Positions 23,693 to 33,039 of a stretch of 64,000 nucleotides of DNA are shown here, one piece after another. Position numbers and translations under genes: made by a program. How positions within the stretch are numbered: the first letter of the stretch is position 1; each line of letters opens with the position of its first letter. The stretch spans positions 3,100,001 to 3,164,000 of the forward strand of contig NC_060019.1 of assembly GCF_021134715.1 (NCBI RefSeq), given 5' to 3'. The notes beneath the pieces are model-generated. The model searched no databases and was not told the DNA's origin. It saw only the letters and a program-made list of their open reading frames with translations. Origin of the DNA: Daphnia pulex. Its lineage: Eukaryota > Arthropoda > Branchiopoda > Diplostraca > Daphniidae.

Positions 23693-23809
23693 ACAAAGCT
23701 AAAAATGGTCTGGGGTTGTTGGGCGCGCTGGGCGCGAAAAAGACTTGAATAAATAAGAATAGCTAAATAAATAATGTTTCAATACTGTAGAAAAGAATGG
23801 CCAAGTATA

Positions 23810-24020
23810 AAGGCGAAACGGTTCTCAGCATCCTTAAGCGATGGTTTTCGTACGTAAAACGCCCTCCATACTACAAATCGCTAATAAACACCGAGTTTCC
23901 ACTTTCTTGCTATTGCACTCGAGTCATCCGATAGAACGGAATTCCATTCGATGCGGGTCGGCTTCCACTTCACCTGCAGGAATTTGTCTCTCGTCACTGT
24001 GCTACCGAAGGTAATTAAAA
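23810..24020 (+). pseudogene. FEM-1-like C-terminal fragment, second copy (inverted)
   Basis: Matches the minus-strand 3' end of the pseudogene at 950-1200 with few changes. The frame runs through KGETVLSILKRWFSYVK and SCYCTRVIR, meets an in-frame TAG (CGATAG, about 23931), then continues GIPFDAGRLPLHLQEFVSRH to a natural-looking stop. It lacks the 22-bp insertion of the first copy. Upstream ankyrin coding is absent. Confidence 0.85.
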
Positions 24021-24117
24021 AACGGATCACAATAAGTATTTCGTTTGTAACTTTCAATTGTTTTCATATATTTATAGACCTCGACCAAGACGATCTTCCC
24101 TCAACTAGTGTTTACTA

Positions 24118-24121
24118 CATG
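24118..24121. repeat. Target duplication CATG, left
   Basis: CATG flanks the gypsy element on both sides (second copy 30568-30571). Confidence 0.9.
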
Positions 24122-24414
24122 TGTTGTGGAGGCCGAGCGGTTAAATGCAACCACAACGAATGAATAAACTTAAATAAAATAGGAATTCAGTGACTTACAG
24201 TTTGTATTGGGAAACCAAGGGAATTACACTCAGATGAAAGGGGGTTTCTTCGCGAGAGGTAGCCAGTGGGTGAACAGGGCTCTCTCTTAATTGCTGTTAC
24301 CAGGATCACACGCTCGACTAAAACCGACTGTCCTCCCTGGCTTGGGAGACAGACGAACTTGCCGGTGTCCCTCTGACGGTCGATCTGCCTGCTCCTTGCG
24401 GCCAATCCGCAACA
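24122..24414 (-). repeat. 3' LTR of gypsy element
   Basis: TG...CA ends. Same sequence as 30275-30567. Confidence 0.95.
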
Positions 24415-24799
24415 TTCGGCCTTTCCTGACTTTTGACGATTCGAAACACATATATACATATCCAACTCCACATTTCGAGAGACAAAACATTTCAACACAT
24501 GATAAAAAACAAAACACCAAATCAAACCCTACCCTGTGGCAGCTTTTAGTGGCACTGGAAGAAAATTAATAGTATAGACAAAAAATAATTGTGAAAGAGA
24601 AGAAAGGAATAAAGAACTGGACGGAAATGGACGGATGGCTTCGTTTTCAAATGGAATGATGATGGAGTTTGGATATGAAGGTGAGGTGAAAGACACATGA
24701 ATGAACAATGAGAGTGAATAAATGCGGACGAAAGCGAGGGAAAAAAAAACAACAACACACACAGAAAAAGACAAAAACAAAACACAATACAAGCCGTGG
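24415..24799. other. 3' UTR of gypsy element
   Basis: Lies between the end of pol and the 3' LTR. No env-like gene is visible in the element frame. Confidence 0.6.
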
Positions 24800-25681
24800 T
24801 CAATGCCGTTCGTACTCGTTGTGCCACCGTGGTGCTCGAGTCTGTCTGCCGGCCCTTGTTCTTTCCGGCTCTCTCGGCTGGACTGGCTGTTGCTCCTCCC
24901 CCACTGTCTCTGTAGCAGCAACTGACGGCAAATTCTCTTCCGGCTCTTCCGTGTCGTCAATGACTTCTCCTTCCTCCTCTGTGCCAGAACTTTCTTCTTC
25001 TTCTTCGGAATCGTCTCCTTGCTCCCACTCGACATCCTCACGTGAATGAAAACGGCGGATCTGACACACGTGAGCGTTGAACCTCCTAAACTTAGTTTTT
25101 TTTCGCCTTGAGGGCAAGTCCTCCACCAAATAAGTCGTCTCACACACTTTCTTAACCACTTGATAAGGGCCAACAAATTTCGGGAGAAACTTCTTTGTTT
25201 TTCCTTTCTTAGTTAAGTTGCGTTTCACTAGCACAAGTTCTCCGACACGTAATTCTTGCGTCACTCGGCGACTACGGTCTACACGCTCTTTCACCTTCTG
25301 TTGTTTCTCGATGATTCTGAGTCTTGCAGCTTCTCGTAGGTCCGCCACTCGTTTCGCAAATACCGCGTACGGCTCTTGACGTTCTGGTGGCCATGGAAAC
25401 TTGTTTTCTTGTGCCATCACTGGACGTCTGCCGTAGACCATCTCAAAAGGTGTGATTTCGGTTGCTGACTGCCTCGCTGTGTTGACTGCCAACGCTGCTC
25501 CTTGTAGTTTCACATCCCAATCCGTATGTTTCGTGTTCAAGTATGCTGCAATCGCCAAAGTTGCTGTCCTATTCAGCCTCTCGACAAGCCCATTCGTCTG
25601 CGGATGTTCTGGTGTAGCCGGAATATGGTCGATTCTCCACTCAGTCATTCTAGCGTCGAACTCAAGCGGGACCTTGATCAC
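24800..25681 (-). CDS. Gypsy integrase C-terminal half (separated by frameshift)
   Basis: Continues integrase from the 28742-25662 frame after a one-step frame change near 25665-25680. It carries the catalytic glutamate region (HPQTNGLVERLN), the ITPFEMVYGRRP helix region and a GPY/F module (KFVGPYQVVKKV), and ends in a strongly acidic tail (runs of E and D near 24960-25030) and an Arg-rich end. The break lies just after the second catalytic Asp motif SDQGP, so this copy cannot make a continuous integrase without repair or suppression. Confidence 0.92.
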   Translation of the reverse strand: MIKVPLEFDARMTEWRIDHIPATPEHPQTNGLVERLNRTATLAIAAYLNTKHTDWDVKLQGAALAVNTARQSATEITPFEMVYGRRPVMAQENKFPWPPERQEPYAVFAKRVADLREAARLRIIEKQQKVKERVDRSRRVTQELRVGELVLVKRNLTKKGKTKKFLPKFVGPYQVVKKVCETTYLVEDLPSRRKKTKFRRFNAHVCQIRRFHSREDVEWEQGDDSEEEEESSGTEEEGEVIDDTEEPEENLPSVAATETVGEEQQPVQPREPERTRAGRQTRAPRWHNEYERH

Positions 25682-28600
25682 TTACGAGCCTTTTCGGATG
25701 ACTGTGTCGATGGATGATGTTATCCTGAATAAATGGAATGACGTGGTCGGTTGACGTGTCTGGAACGGCTGCCACTTCCACCCACTTTGTCAGATAGTCG
25801 ATCGCCACAATCACATGCTTGTTTCCGGAATCAGTCGTTTGTAGAGGACCCAGATGATCAATGCCCAACATTTCGAATGCGTGAGCTGGCGGTGGAATGG
25901 GTTGCAATCTTCCGACGGTTTGACCAACGGCATGCTTGTGCAATTGACAGTACATACAAGAAGAGACATATTTTTTTACACTAGCAAACATTTTAGGCCA
26001 CCAATAGCGCTCACTAACCCTTGCGAAAGTCTTTTCCCTTCCCATATGCCCAGCATGAAGATCATCATGACAGCTTTTGAGAATTTTTCTACGAAGAACG
26101 GAGGGAACCACAAGAAGAAATTTTCTACCAGCAGGACCAAAATTTTTTTTATATAAGACTTTTCTATGAACAACAAACTCGTGGGGATTTTTACCGGGGT
26201 TTGGGTATCTTAAATCTATAAAAATTTTCCGTAATTGGCTGTCCACCTGCTGGAGGAAAGCCAATTCATGTGGAGCATAGCCCGAAGGCCTACTACTTTG
26301 CAAAACACAAATTACATGATCTCTCTCGCATTCCGGCAAATTTCCGTCCGGATTGCGAGAGAGAGCATCCGCCATAACATTATTTGAACCTTTCAAATGG
26401 CGCACCTCAAAATCATATTCCTGCAATGAAAGAATCCACCTTGCAAATTTACCGTTCAGTTCCTTTTTCGTATGCATCCATTTTACCACTGAACTGTCGG
26501 TTTCGACTAAAAATCGCCGACCATAAACATATGAACGAAATTTCTTCAGCGCCCAAACAAGCGCAAGACATTCTAACTCGTTAGCATGATACCGTGACTC
26601 CGCGTCTGACAACGTTCTACTTACAAATGCCACTGGCCGTGGCCCAGCGCCATCATCTTGTAACAACACGGCACCTAATCCCAAGTTGCTTGCGTCAGTT
26701 TGAATGACTACATCCAGTTTCTCATTGAAATGGCTCAGGAGGGGTGCGGATGTCAAACACTGCACTAATTTCTGTTTGGCCGTCTGCTGCTTCTCTGACC
26801 AAATCCAAGGCGCATTTTTCTTGAGTAAACCATACAGAGGGCTGGCAACAGCCGCAAAATCTGGGATGAAGCGCCTGAAATAAGAAGCTAGACCTAAGAA
26901 GCCTCGTAAAGATTTGACATCATGCGTTTTAAAATTAACAAGTGCTTGAACTTTGTCCGGATGCGGACGGATACCATTACCGTCAATCACGTGACCCAAA
27001 TGCTCAACTCTTGACGTTGCAAACACACATTTTTCTACGTTTAGAGTCAAACCTGCTTTTTCTAGTGCCATAAGCACAAGTTCCAATCGTTCTTGATGTT
27101 CTTGAAAATTTTTGCCAAAAACCAGCACATCATCCAAATAGACGAGACACATGTGCCATTTCAAACGCGACAGCACTTTATCCATCAATCTCTGGAAGGT
27201 CGATGGCGCGTTATTCAGTCCAAAAGGAAGGCGTCGAAATTCGTAAAGTCCATCTGGTGTAATGAATGCGGTCTTGCACTGATCTTTCTCTGCCACTGGA
27301 ACCTGCCAATAGCCACTAGCTAAATCGAGACTTGAAAAAAATTTAGCGCCCGATAGGCGATCAAAAACGTCATCAATTAATGGCAACGGGTACACGTCTC
27401 TCCTAGTTACTGAATTTAGTCTTCTATAATCTATACAAAAGCGGTGGCTACCATCTTTTTTCCTTACCAATACGACCGGGGCTGCCCAAGGGCTCGACGA
27501 CGGCCGAATCGTTCCTGACCTCAACATTTTGGCCACCTCGTCCACAATTATTTCCCTTTCGTACCTTGAGACCCGGTATGGTGCTGACCGGACTGGTTTG
27601 GCGTCGCCGGTGTCGATTAAGTGTTCGGCCTGATCCGTCCTTCCGATTTGTCCATCTTCGCTTGGAAAACATCGCCAGCGTCGCTTGATGACGGACAAAA
27701 GGTTGATTTTCTCCTCCTCCGATAAATTTTCACCGAACCTCAGCTTGTCCACCCATGATGGTCGCAGTGTTGTCTTTGACTCGTTCACCGTCGCCGTACA
27801 GCAAACCGGCGAATCTGCTTCCTTCACATCCATCATGACTTCCGCTTCTAGGTCGATGTCCACTGTTGTGATCAGGTCGCTTCGATTGAATTGAAGAGGA
27901 CTGGACTGTAGGTTGACGATCGGAATTTTTAGTTTGCCTTTCTTGATGTTCACTATTGTCGACGGCACCATCCACTCCTTGCCCGGATGAGCGCATTGAT
28001 TCAGCTTCACTGCTCCTTTTCCGGTGAATTTTCTTTTTACTTTTGCGGCGACGAACATCATGGAGTCGCCTGGGATAAATACTGAATCGATTAATTTAAT
28101 TCCGAGTCCACCACGAGAACGTTTCGGTGCGGACTCGGCTTCATACATTTCAATTAATTCGTCTGACACACATAAATTTTCCGAAACAATTTCCTCCACT
28201 TCGTCTTCGAATCTCACCTTCTTCATCTTCTTTTTCCTTTTTACCTCCTCACACTTTCTACAATCAAAAATTTCCTCTTCTTCTTTCCCCATATTAATAT
28301 CCGTACCCTTCCCTTCTAAAACAAGTCTCCCTCCCTTTACAACAAGGTTTGTTTTACTGCTTACTATCCAATCTACTCCTAAAATTAAACAAAATGGCGA
28401 TGTTTTAATTACTGCTACTTCCGATAATTTCGTCTTGATACCTCCCCACCCAATAATTAAAGAACAAAATGAATCTACTGGCACAATCTTATTGTCTACA
28501 CCTCGTAACTTATACCTTGTTTCTCCCGGTCTGAGCGCCATCTTCCCCAGCTTACTGGCCGTACCAAACTTAATGGCGCTACCGGAGGCCCCCGAGTCTA

Positions 28601-28742
28601 CGAGTGCGACCACTTCACCAATTTTATCAATGATTACTTTAATTAAAGGGAGACAAGGGCGGCAAGGTAAAGAAGCGTAGCTGGTCAACAATGGCCTTGC
28701 CTCTAACGACCAGCGCTTGTGTTTTCCGGCCGTGTCGGACAA
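25662..28742 (-). CDS. pol: Gypsy Pol polyprotein: protease, RT, RNase H, integrase N-half
   Basis: A 1026-residue open frame. Protease motif LVDSGASG at residues 47-54. RT from about 400 with RKKDGSHRFCIDYRRLN and catalytic YLDD at 535-538. RNase H with QTDAS (acidic residue 683) and ETDSS near 748. Integrase zinc finger with histidines near 892-899 and cysteines 929 and 932, then core aspartates at 962 (GIDHLGPL) and 1022 (SDQGP), where the frame ends early. It overlaps the gag frame by about 40 bp in the -1 frame, so Pol is probably made by frameshifting rather than from the ATG-like start. The order protease-RT-RH-integrase defines Ty3/gypsy. Confidence 0.95.
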   Translation of the reverse strand: MSDTAGKHKRWSLEARPLLTSYASLPCRPCLPLIKVIIDKIGEVVALVDSGASGSAIKFGTASKLGKMALRPGETRYKLRGVDNKIVPVDSFCSLIIGWGGIKTKLSEVAVIKTSPFCLILGVDWIVSSKTNLVVKGGRLVLEGKGTDINMGKEEEEIFDCRKCEEVKRKKKMKKVRFEDEVEEIVSENLCVSDELIEMYEAESAPKRSRGGLGIKLIDSVFIPGDSMMFVAAKVKRKFTGKGAVKLNQCAHPGKEWMVPSTIVNIKKGKLKIPIVNLQSSPLQFNRSDLITTVDIDLEAEVMMDVKEADSPVCCTATVNESKTTLRPSWVDKLRFGENLSEEEKINLLSVIKRRWRCFPSEDGQIGRTDQAEHLIDTGDAKPVRSAPYRVSRYEREIIVDEVAKMLRSGTIRPSSSPWAAPVVLVRKKDGSHRFCIDYRRLNSVTRRDVYPLPLIDDVFDRLSGAKFFSSLDLASGYWQVPVAEKDQCKTAFITPDGLYEFRRLPFGLNNAPSTFQRLMDKVLSRLKWHMCLVYLDDVLVFGKNFQEHQERLELVLMALEKAGLTLNVEKCVFATSRVEHLGHVIDGNGIRPHPDKVQALVNFKTHDVKSLRGFLGLASYFRRFIPDFAAVASPLYGLLKKNAPWIWSEKQQTAKQKLVQCLTSAPLLSHFNEKLDVVIQTDASNLGLGAVLLQDDGAGPRPVAFVSRTLSDAESRYHANELECLALVWALKKFRSYVYGRRFLVETDSSVVKWMHTKKELNGKFARWILSLQEYDFEVRHLKGSNNVMADALSRNPDGNLPECERDHVICVLQSSRPSGYAPHELAFLQQVDSQLRKIFIDLRYPNPGKNPHEFVVHRKVLYKKNFGPAGRKFLLVVPSVLRRKILKSCHDDLHAGHMGREKTFARVSERYWWPKMFASVKKYVSSCMYCQLHKHAVGQTVGRLQPIPPPAHAFEMLGIDHLGPLQTTDSGNKHVIVAIDYLTKWVEVAAVPDTSTDHVIPFIQDNIIHRHSHPKRLVSDQGPA

Positions 28743-29822
28743 TAACGAGCTTTATGGCCCGTGTTGTGACAGAGCCAACACTCCATCGGAGGCCTTGCTG
28801 CCCCAGGTGGACCTCCTCGGCCTCTTCCTACACTTCTACTTACTGTCAAGCTTTCCAATTTGGTCGCCAACTCTGCCACCAGCTTCTCGCTGAAGTTGTT
28901 GAACGCTGCTGCCAAATCAGGGGGCTGAGGTGGCGGAATATTCATTTGACGATTGGGTGCCACATCTGATCTCGCTGACACACCTAACTGTTCCAGCTGC
29001 TGGATTCGAGCTATGAAAGCTGAGATATTTACTGGTGCTGCTGCTGTCATGGCGGCAACGTGTTCCCATTTAGCCAGGCCGTTGATCAGGAAAGGAATGG
29101 CGTCTTGTTCCGCCAGAGGAGTTGGCTAGAGGCGGCATAGACGAAACTTATCCAGCGCGTATTCCATTCCCGATTCGTTTGGCTGTTGAACTCTGTCTTG
29201 AATTAGTCGATTCCAGTCTGCAAAAGACAATCGTCTAGAAAAATTAGTAACCAAAGCCACCGACCATGTGGCCCAATCAACGTGCGTGTGGCCGGTCTGT
29301 ACATGCCACAAGAGCGCCGTTTTAACCAAGCGTCGGATTCCCACTTGCAATCTGTGAGCATCAGTCCAATCTTCTGAAGTTGCTACTCTATCTATATGAT
29401 TAATAAACCCTTGAACGTCCTCATCCATACGTCCTTCAAACTTAGGTATACTATCAACTACTGCAGTAGAAGGTCTATTTACCATCGGTCCAGCAGTTAC
29501 CAGATTCCGTAAAGCCGTGTTCTCATCTTGTTGAGTCCGAAGCGCCTGCAGTAAATCATCGTGCTTCTGTTGTTGTAGCACTCTATCGTTCGCTGCTGCT
29601 TGAGTGAAGGCCGTCAGTGCCTGTATGAGGTCGTCGTTGGTCGCCATCGGTGCTGGGCTCAATCTGGCCGAAAGACGAGATGGTCTTGTTGGTGACGGTT
29701 GACTGACAGCTACACTCCCTCCTGATGAACTTGATGCTGATGATAAACCTGCGCGCCTTGCTGTTGTGGCTCGTGTGAGTGTCTGGAAAGGGACCGCTGG
29801 TTGCTTTGAACGTTCAGACATA
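28703..29822 (-). pseudogene. gag: Gypsy Gag with one in-frame amber codon
   Basis: Starts at MSERSKQPAVPF (29822). The capsid-like helical region spans about 29640-29130 (FEGRMDEDVQGFINHIDRV). A TAG at 29126-29128 interrupts the frame, which then continues unshifted through AEQDAIPFLINGLAKWEHV to the CCHC zinc knuckle CWLCHNTGHKARYC (about 28770-28730) and ends at 28703. Removing the TAG as a barrier gives a Gag of roughly 370 residues, normal for the group. The stop could be a recent mutation or a read-through site; the identical LTRs mean little time for decay. Confidence 0.85.
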
Positions 29823-30274
29823 CGACAGCTTCGTACTAAAAAAAAAATAAACTTCCGCACACCCAAAAAAAACTCGAGACGAATTAACTTCACCAGTGGC
29901 CCGGTACCTTGACCGCGTGTCTACCACGTGAGCTTCCTTTCGTCTCTTTCACCACACAAAAAAAATAATTTCGCCTTTTAACACTCTAAAAAAAAGAATG
30001 GCTGGTGCCCGCGGAATAAAAAAGGCAATGAACGCGCGGCAACAATCACAAAAAAGAAAAAGGCACGGGGGCGTTTAACGAAGAGGGTAGGAGGGAGGGG
30101 GAGAAAAAAAAAAGAAAATGGCGACTATAATTATTGGACAAAAAAAAAATAAAAATCAAGATGAGGGCGAAGGGACCAAATATACAAAAAAAAAAAATCG
30201 GCGTGGGAACTTTTGTGACTATCTCAAAAAATAATGAGACAATTCAATGGCCACATCTCATCACTGACACCAAT
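29823..30274. other. 5' UTR and primer site of gypsy element
   Basis: A-rich leader between the 5' LTR and gag (minus strand). Primer site TTGGTGTCAGTGATGAG adjoins the LTR, the same core as in the 4301-7602 element. Confidence 0.75.
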
Positions 30275-30567
30275 TGTTGTGGAGGCCGAGCGGTTAAATG
30301 CAACCACAACGAATGAATAAACTTAAATAAAATAGGAATTCAGTGACTTACAGTTTGTATTGGGAAACCAAGGGAATTACACTCAGATGAAAGGGGGTTT
30401 CTTCGCGAGAGGTAGCCAGTGGGTGAACAGGGCTCTCTCTTAATTGCTGTTACCAGGATCACACGCTCGACTAAAACCGACTGTCCTCCCTGGCTTGGGA
30501 GACAGACGAACTTGCCGGTGTCCCTCTGACGGTCGATCTGCCTGCTCCTTGCGGCCAATCCGCAACA
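30275..30567 (-). repeat. 5' LTR of gypsy element
   Basis: 293 bp, same as 24122-24414. Followed by CATG at 30568-30571. Confidence 0.95.
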
Positions 30568-30954
30568 CATGGGTCGTTGAATTTCATTTAAAATTTCCTT
30601 TTGATTGATTTCTTTGTTTCTCTACAACACAGACTGTTCAGCAAAGTATGCTGATTTTTTATGTTATTCTCAATAAAAAGAAATTCAGCCATGACTCTTT
30701 TTTTGTGTTTTTCTTTCGTTACTGGTACTGTGTACCCGTTTGCCCACAGCGCATCGTTGTTCGGTTTTATCAAAGTTTGCTGACACGTTCTATTTACAAA
30801 TCGATATTTCATTGTCTCCGACATGTAGATCTCTGTTAAATTGAGCCAGTGATTCCAATTATCTGAAACCGCTGTGTAATTTATTTTGAAGGGAGAGTGG
30901 TGGTGTCAGGATGAAAATGGTGAACTTTACAGGTGATTATTGCCACTAACCTAA

Positions 30955-31130
30955 TAACTAATTATTACAAACCTTTATGTGTTAAACAACAAGTTTTAGT
31001 TCGCTTGTTTTGAAATAAAAAAACAGTACGCATACTTTAAAAGTTTTTCATTCGAATTTGATTTTGGTGACATGACATGACAAGTTGATAACAACGACGA
31101 CGCGACAGCAAACAAGAATTTGCAATTCAT
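30955..31130. repeat. Inverted segmental repeat, copy 2
   Basis: Reverse complement of about 640-835, including the GACAACGACGACGCGACAG-type motif and AAACAACAAGTTTTAGTTCG. Confidence 0.85.
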
Positions 31131-31327
31131 ACAACTTGCTTACTTGTGGCGCTACTGTTGAAAATCCTCTGCGTCTTTTGTTTGAACTTGAGGCTTGAAA
31201 CCTTGAATGGCTCGATTTCGTCGTTAGTTTCCGGACATTATACAAATGGTCCACATAATGTTTTTCAGCTCAATTTGTTAGGAAGTACTTTGATAATTTC
31301 TATCATTTAGGTCTTGGGGTTATTCTA

Positions 31328-31639
31328 GTGATTTCTCAATTACGGGTGACAGTAAATTACAGTGAATGTCAATTACGATATTATGGAAAAAAAGTTACAG
31401 GGAGCTATTGTCCACTTTGCCAAACTGTCGTCTTTTGTCAATTGAAATATGCAACGTTTTTTTTGTCTCACTTCATGCAGAAACACAACAAAATTAACTG
31501 TGCACATCACATTTTAGCAAGACGCATAAAACATAGGGTTGAACCACCTGCTTCGCCAATTATCCGGGAAATCGTTTTGAACACAGAAGAGCAATTGAAC
31601 TGCTTCAATTTTTTTCGACTCATTTCACTGTTTAGATGA
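31328..31639 (+). CDS. Possible C2H2-type zinc-finger fragment
   Basis: An open frame carries YCPLCQTVVFC followed by FFLSHFMQKHNKINC, a C-x2-C...H-x4-H-like arrangement. Such single fingers head several families of uncharacterised animal and transposon proteins. No introns or further domains could be joined. An isolated fragment or pseudogene is as likely as a gene. Confidence 0.3.
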   Translation: MISQLRVTVNYSECQLRYYGKKVTGSYCPLCQTVVFCQLKYATFFLSHFMQKHNKINCAHHILARRIKHRVEPPASPIIREIVLNTEEQLNCFNFFRLISLFR

Positions 31640-32700
31640 GAGGAATTATTTTACAGATCATTCTGAACTCTTTTAGCTGCCTTCTCTTTCTCTCATCCCT
31701 CCGCCTTTGTGTGTAAATGAACTAATGATTTGAGTGTTCTCCCTTATTGTCATCAACACCGACTATTGCGTGTGTTAACATCCAATTCTGGCATAGCAAA
31801 CCAAAGAATCTATAATTTCCCATTTGATTGTAGAGGCAATCATGACAGTTAGATTTCAAAAAATTTTGATCGTTTGAATGCTTGTGGGAAAAAGAAGAAA
31901 ACACTGGTGGGATGCAAAACCCTCTGCTTAGGATCAAGCAATGTGGTTGATTAATTCATTAGAGTGAGGTGACTGTATGCCTGCCAGTGTCAAGGATAAC
32001 ACTTCCATGTCCTAGCCATATTGGTCTAGCCATAAAAGTGATTGTAATCTATACGTAATGGGAGATTGCTATTACAGTTATTGGCGTGACCGTAAACGCC
32101 ATTATGTATACGTTACGCGGCCATACAAAATTCCTTATTTTGGCCGCACCCGGTTGACCACTTTGTAATGTAATAATGAATTCTGTGTATACTTTTTTAC
32201 ATTTACTACATCTGTTATTACGTTACTATTCACACTACATAGAAAGCAATAGCCTATTACTCTCATTATATTTAAATTTCTCTTTTCCCTACGTAATAAT
32301 TATATACTATATTACGTCAGCTAATATTGCCATTATTCATTTCTAGGTTAAACTCGGTACACATAATTTATTTATTTTGTATTCTTCCATCCTCCTTATT
32401 TACATTTTATGGGGCGTGTGTTGGTAGTAGTTTCTATTTACTTTCTAGTTATTCGTTGGAGGCGGGAGGCGTGCCACCTGGCATGCAAACCATAAGTAAA
32501 AATTCCAGCAAAATCCTTTCCGCTGCTGTGTAGCAGCCTTTAGTTGAATAGACAGACATAACTTGCACAAAGAAGATGAATGCGTAGATAGAGCCAGGAA
32601 TTTCATCATGGACGAGTTTACAGATATTCGGTTTTTTTTACAATGATGATGGATATCCATAACTTCACTCTTGGCCGCCACTAGTCCGGTCTCATTACGA
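31640..32700. other. Intergenic, no gene seen
   Basis: Contains a minus-strand frame (31937-31722) with spaced cysteines (SNCHDCLYNQMGNYRFFGLL) but nothing that can be assigned. Confidence 0.3.
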
Positions 32701-33020
32701 AATGTGGGACCAATTCCCTATTTGCTTCTTTCCCATTTCAATATTTATTGTGTTTTCATTTAGTTTAGTCATCAGTTGCAGTGTGTGTCAGCATAGTTTC
32801 AGTCTCAAACATTTTAAATTTTTTGGTGTCGTGCTTGACCGTTGACAGCTAAAGCCTGCGAACTTGGTCTGGATGGCAACTCAAATTTTCTCTATCACAT
32901 CCCAGGTACAATTCCCTCTTTGCTTCTTTCCCGTTTCAATATTTATTGTGTTTTCTTTTGATTTAGTCATCAGTTGCAGTGTTTGTCAGCAAAGTTTCAG
33001 TCTCACACGTCTTTTCAGCC
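32701..33020. repeat. Two direct repeats of about 195 bp
   Basis: The block CCCTATTTGCTTCTTTCCC...AATATTTATTGTGTTTTC...TAGTCATCAGTTGCAGTG...CAGTCTCA occurs at 32710-32810 and again at 32908-33005. Preceding modules (GGATGGCAACTCAAATTTTC, CATCCCAGGTACAATTCC) recur at 34488-34640. Confidence 0.8.
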
Positions 33021-33039
33021 ACAATTTGCGAATTTTGAC

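Larger units (their letters stand above)
24122..30567 (-). mobile_element. Young Ty3/gypsy LTR retrotransposon
   Basis: 293-bp LTRs at 24122-24414 and 30275-30567, with no difference seen, and a 4-bp CATG duplication. Transcribed on the minus strand. Primer site ATTGGTGTCAGTGATGAG follows the 5' LTR (30274 downward). The polypurine tract GTCAGGAAAGGCCGAA precedes the 3' LTR (24415 upward). Gag and pol are nearly complete, with one amber codon in gag and one frameshift in integrase. It sits in the inverted copy of the FEM-1-like flank. Confidence 0.95.

Noticed and set aside
24529..25176. 215-residue minus-strand frame that could be an env-like gene
   Set aside because: Overlaps the integrase C-terminus in another frame, low complexity, no signal peptide or glycoprotein features.
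28024..28680. 218-residue plus-strand open frame
   Set aside because: Antisense shadow of the gypsy Pol frame; Ser/Thr/Phe-rich composition from reversed codons, no motif.
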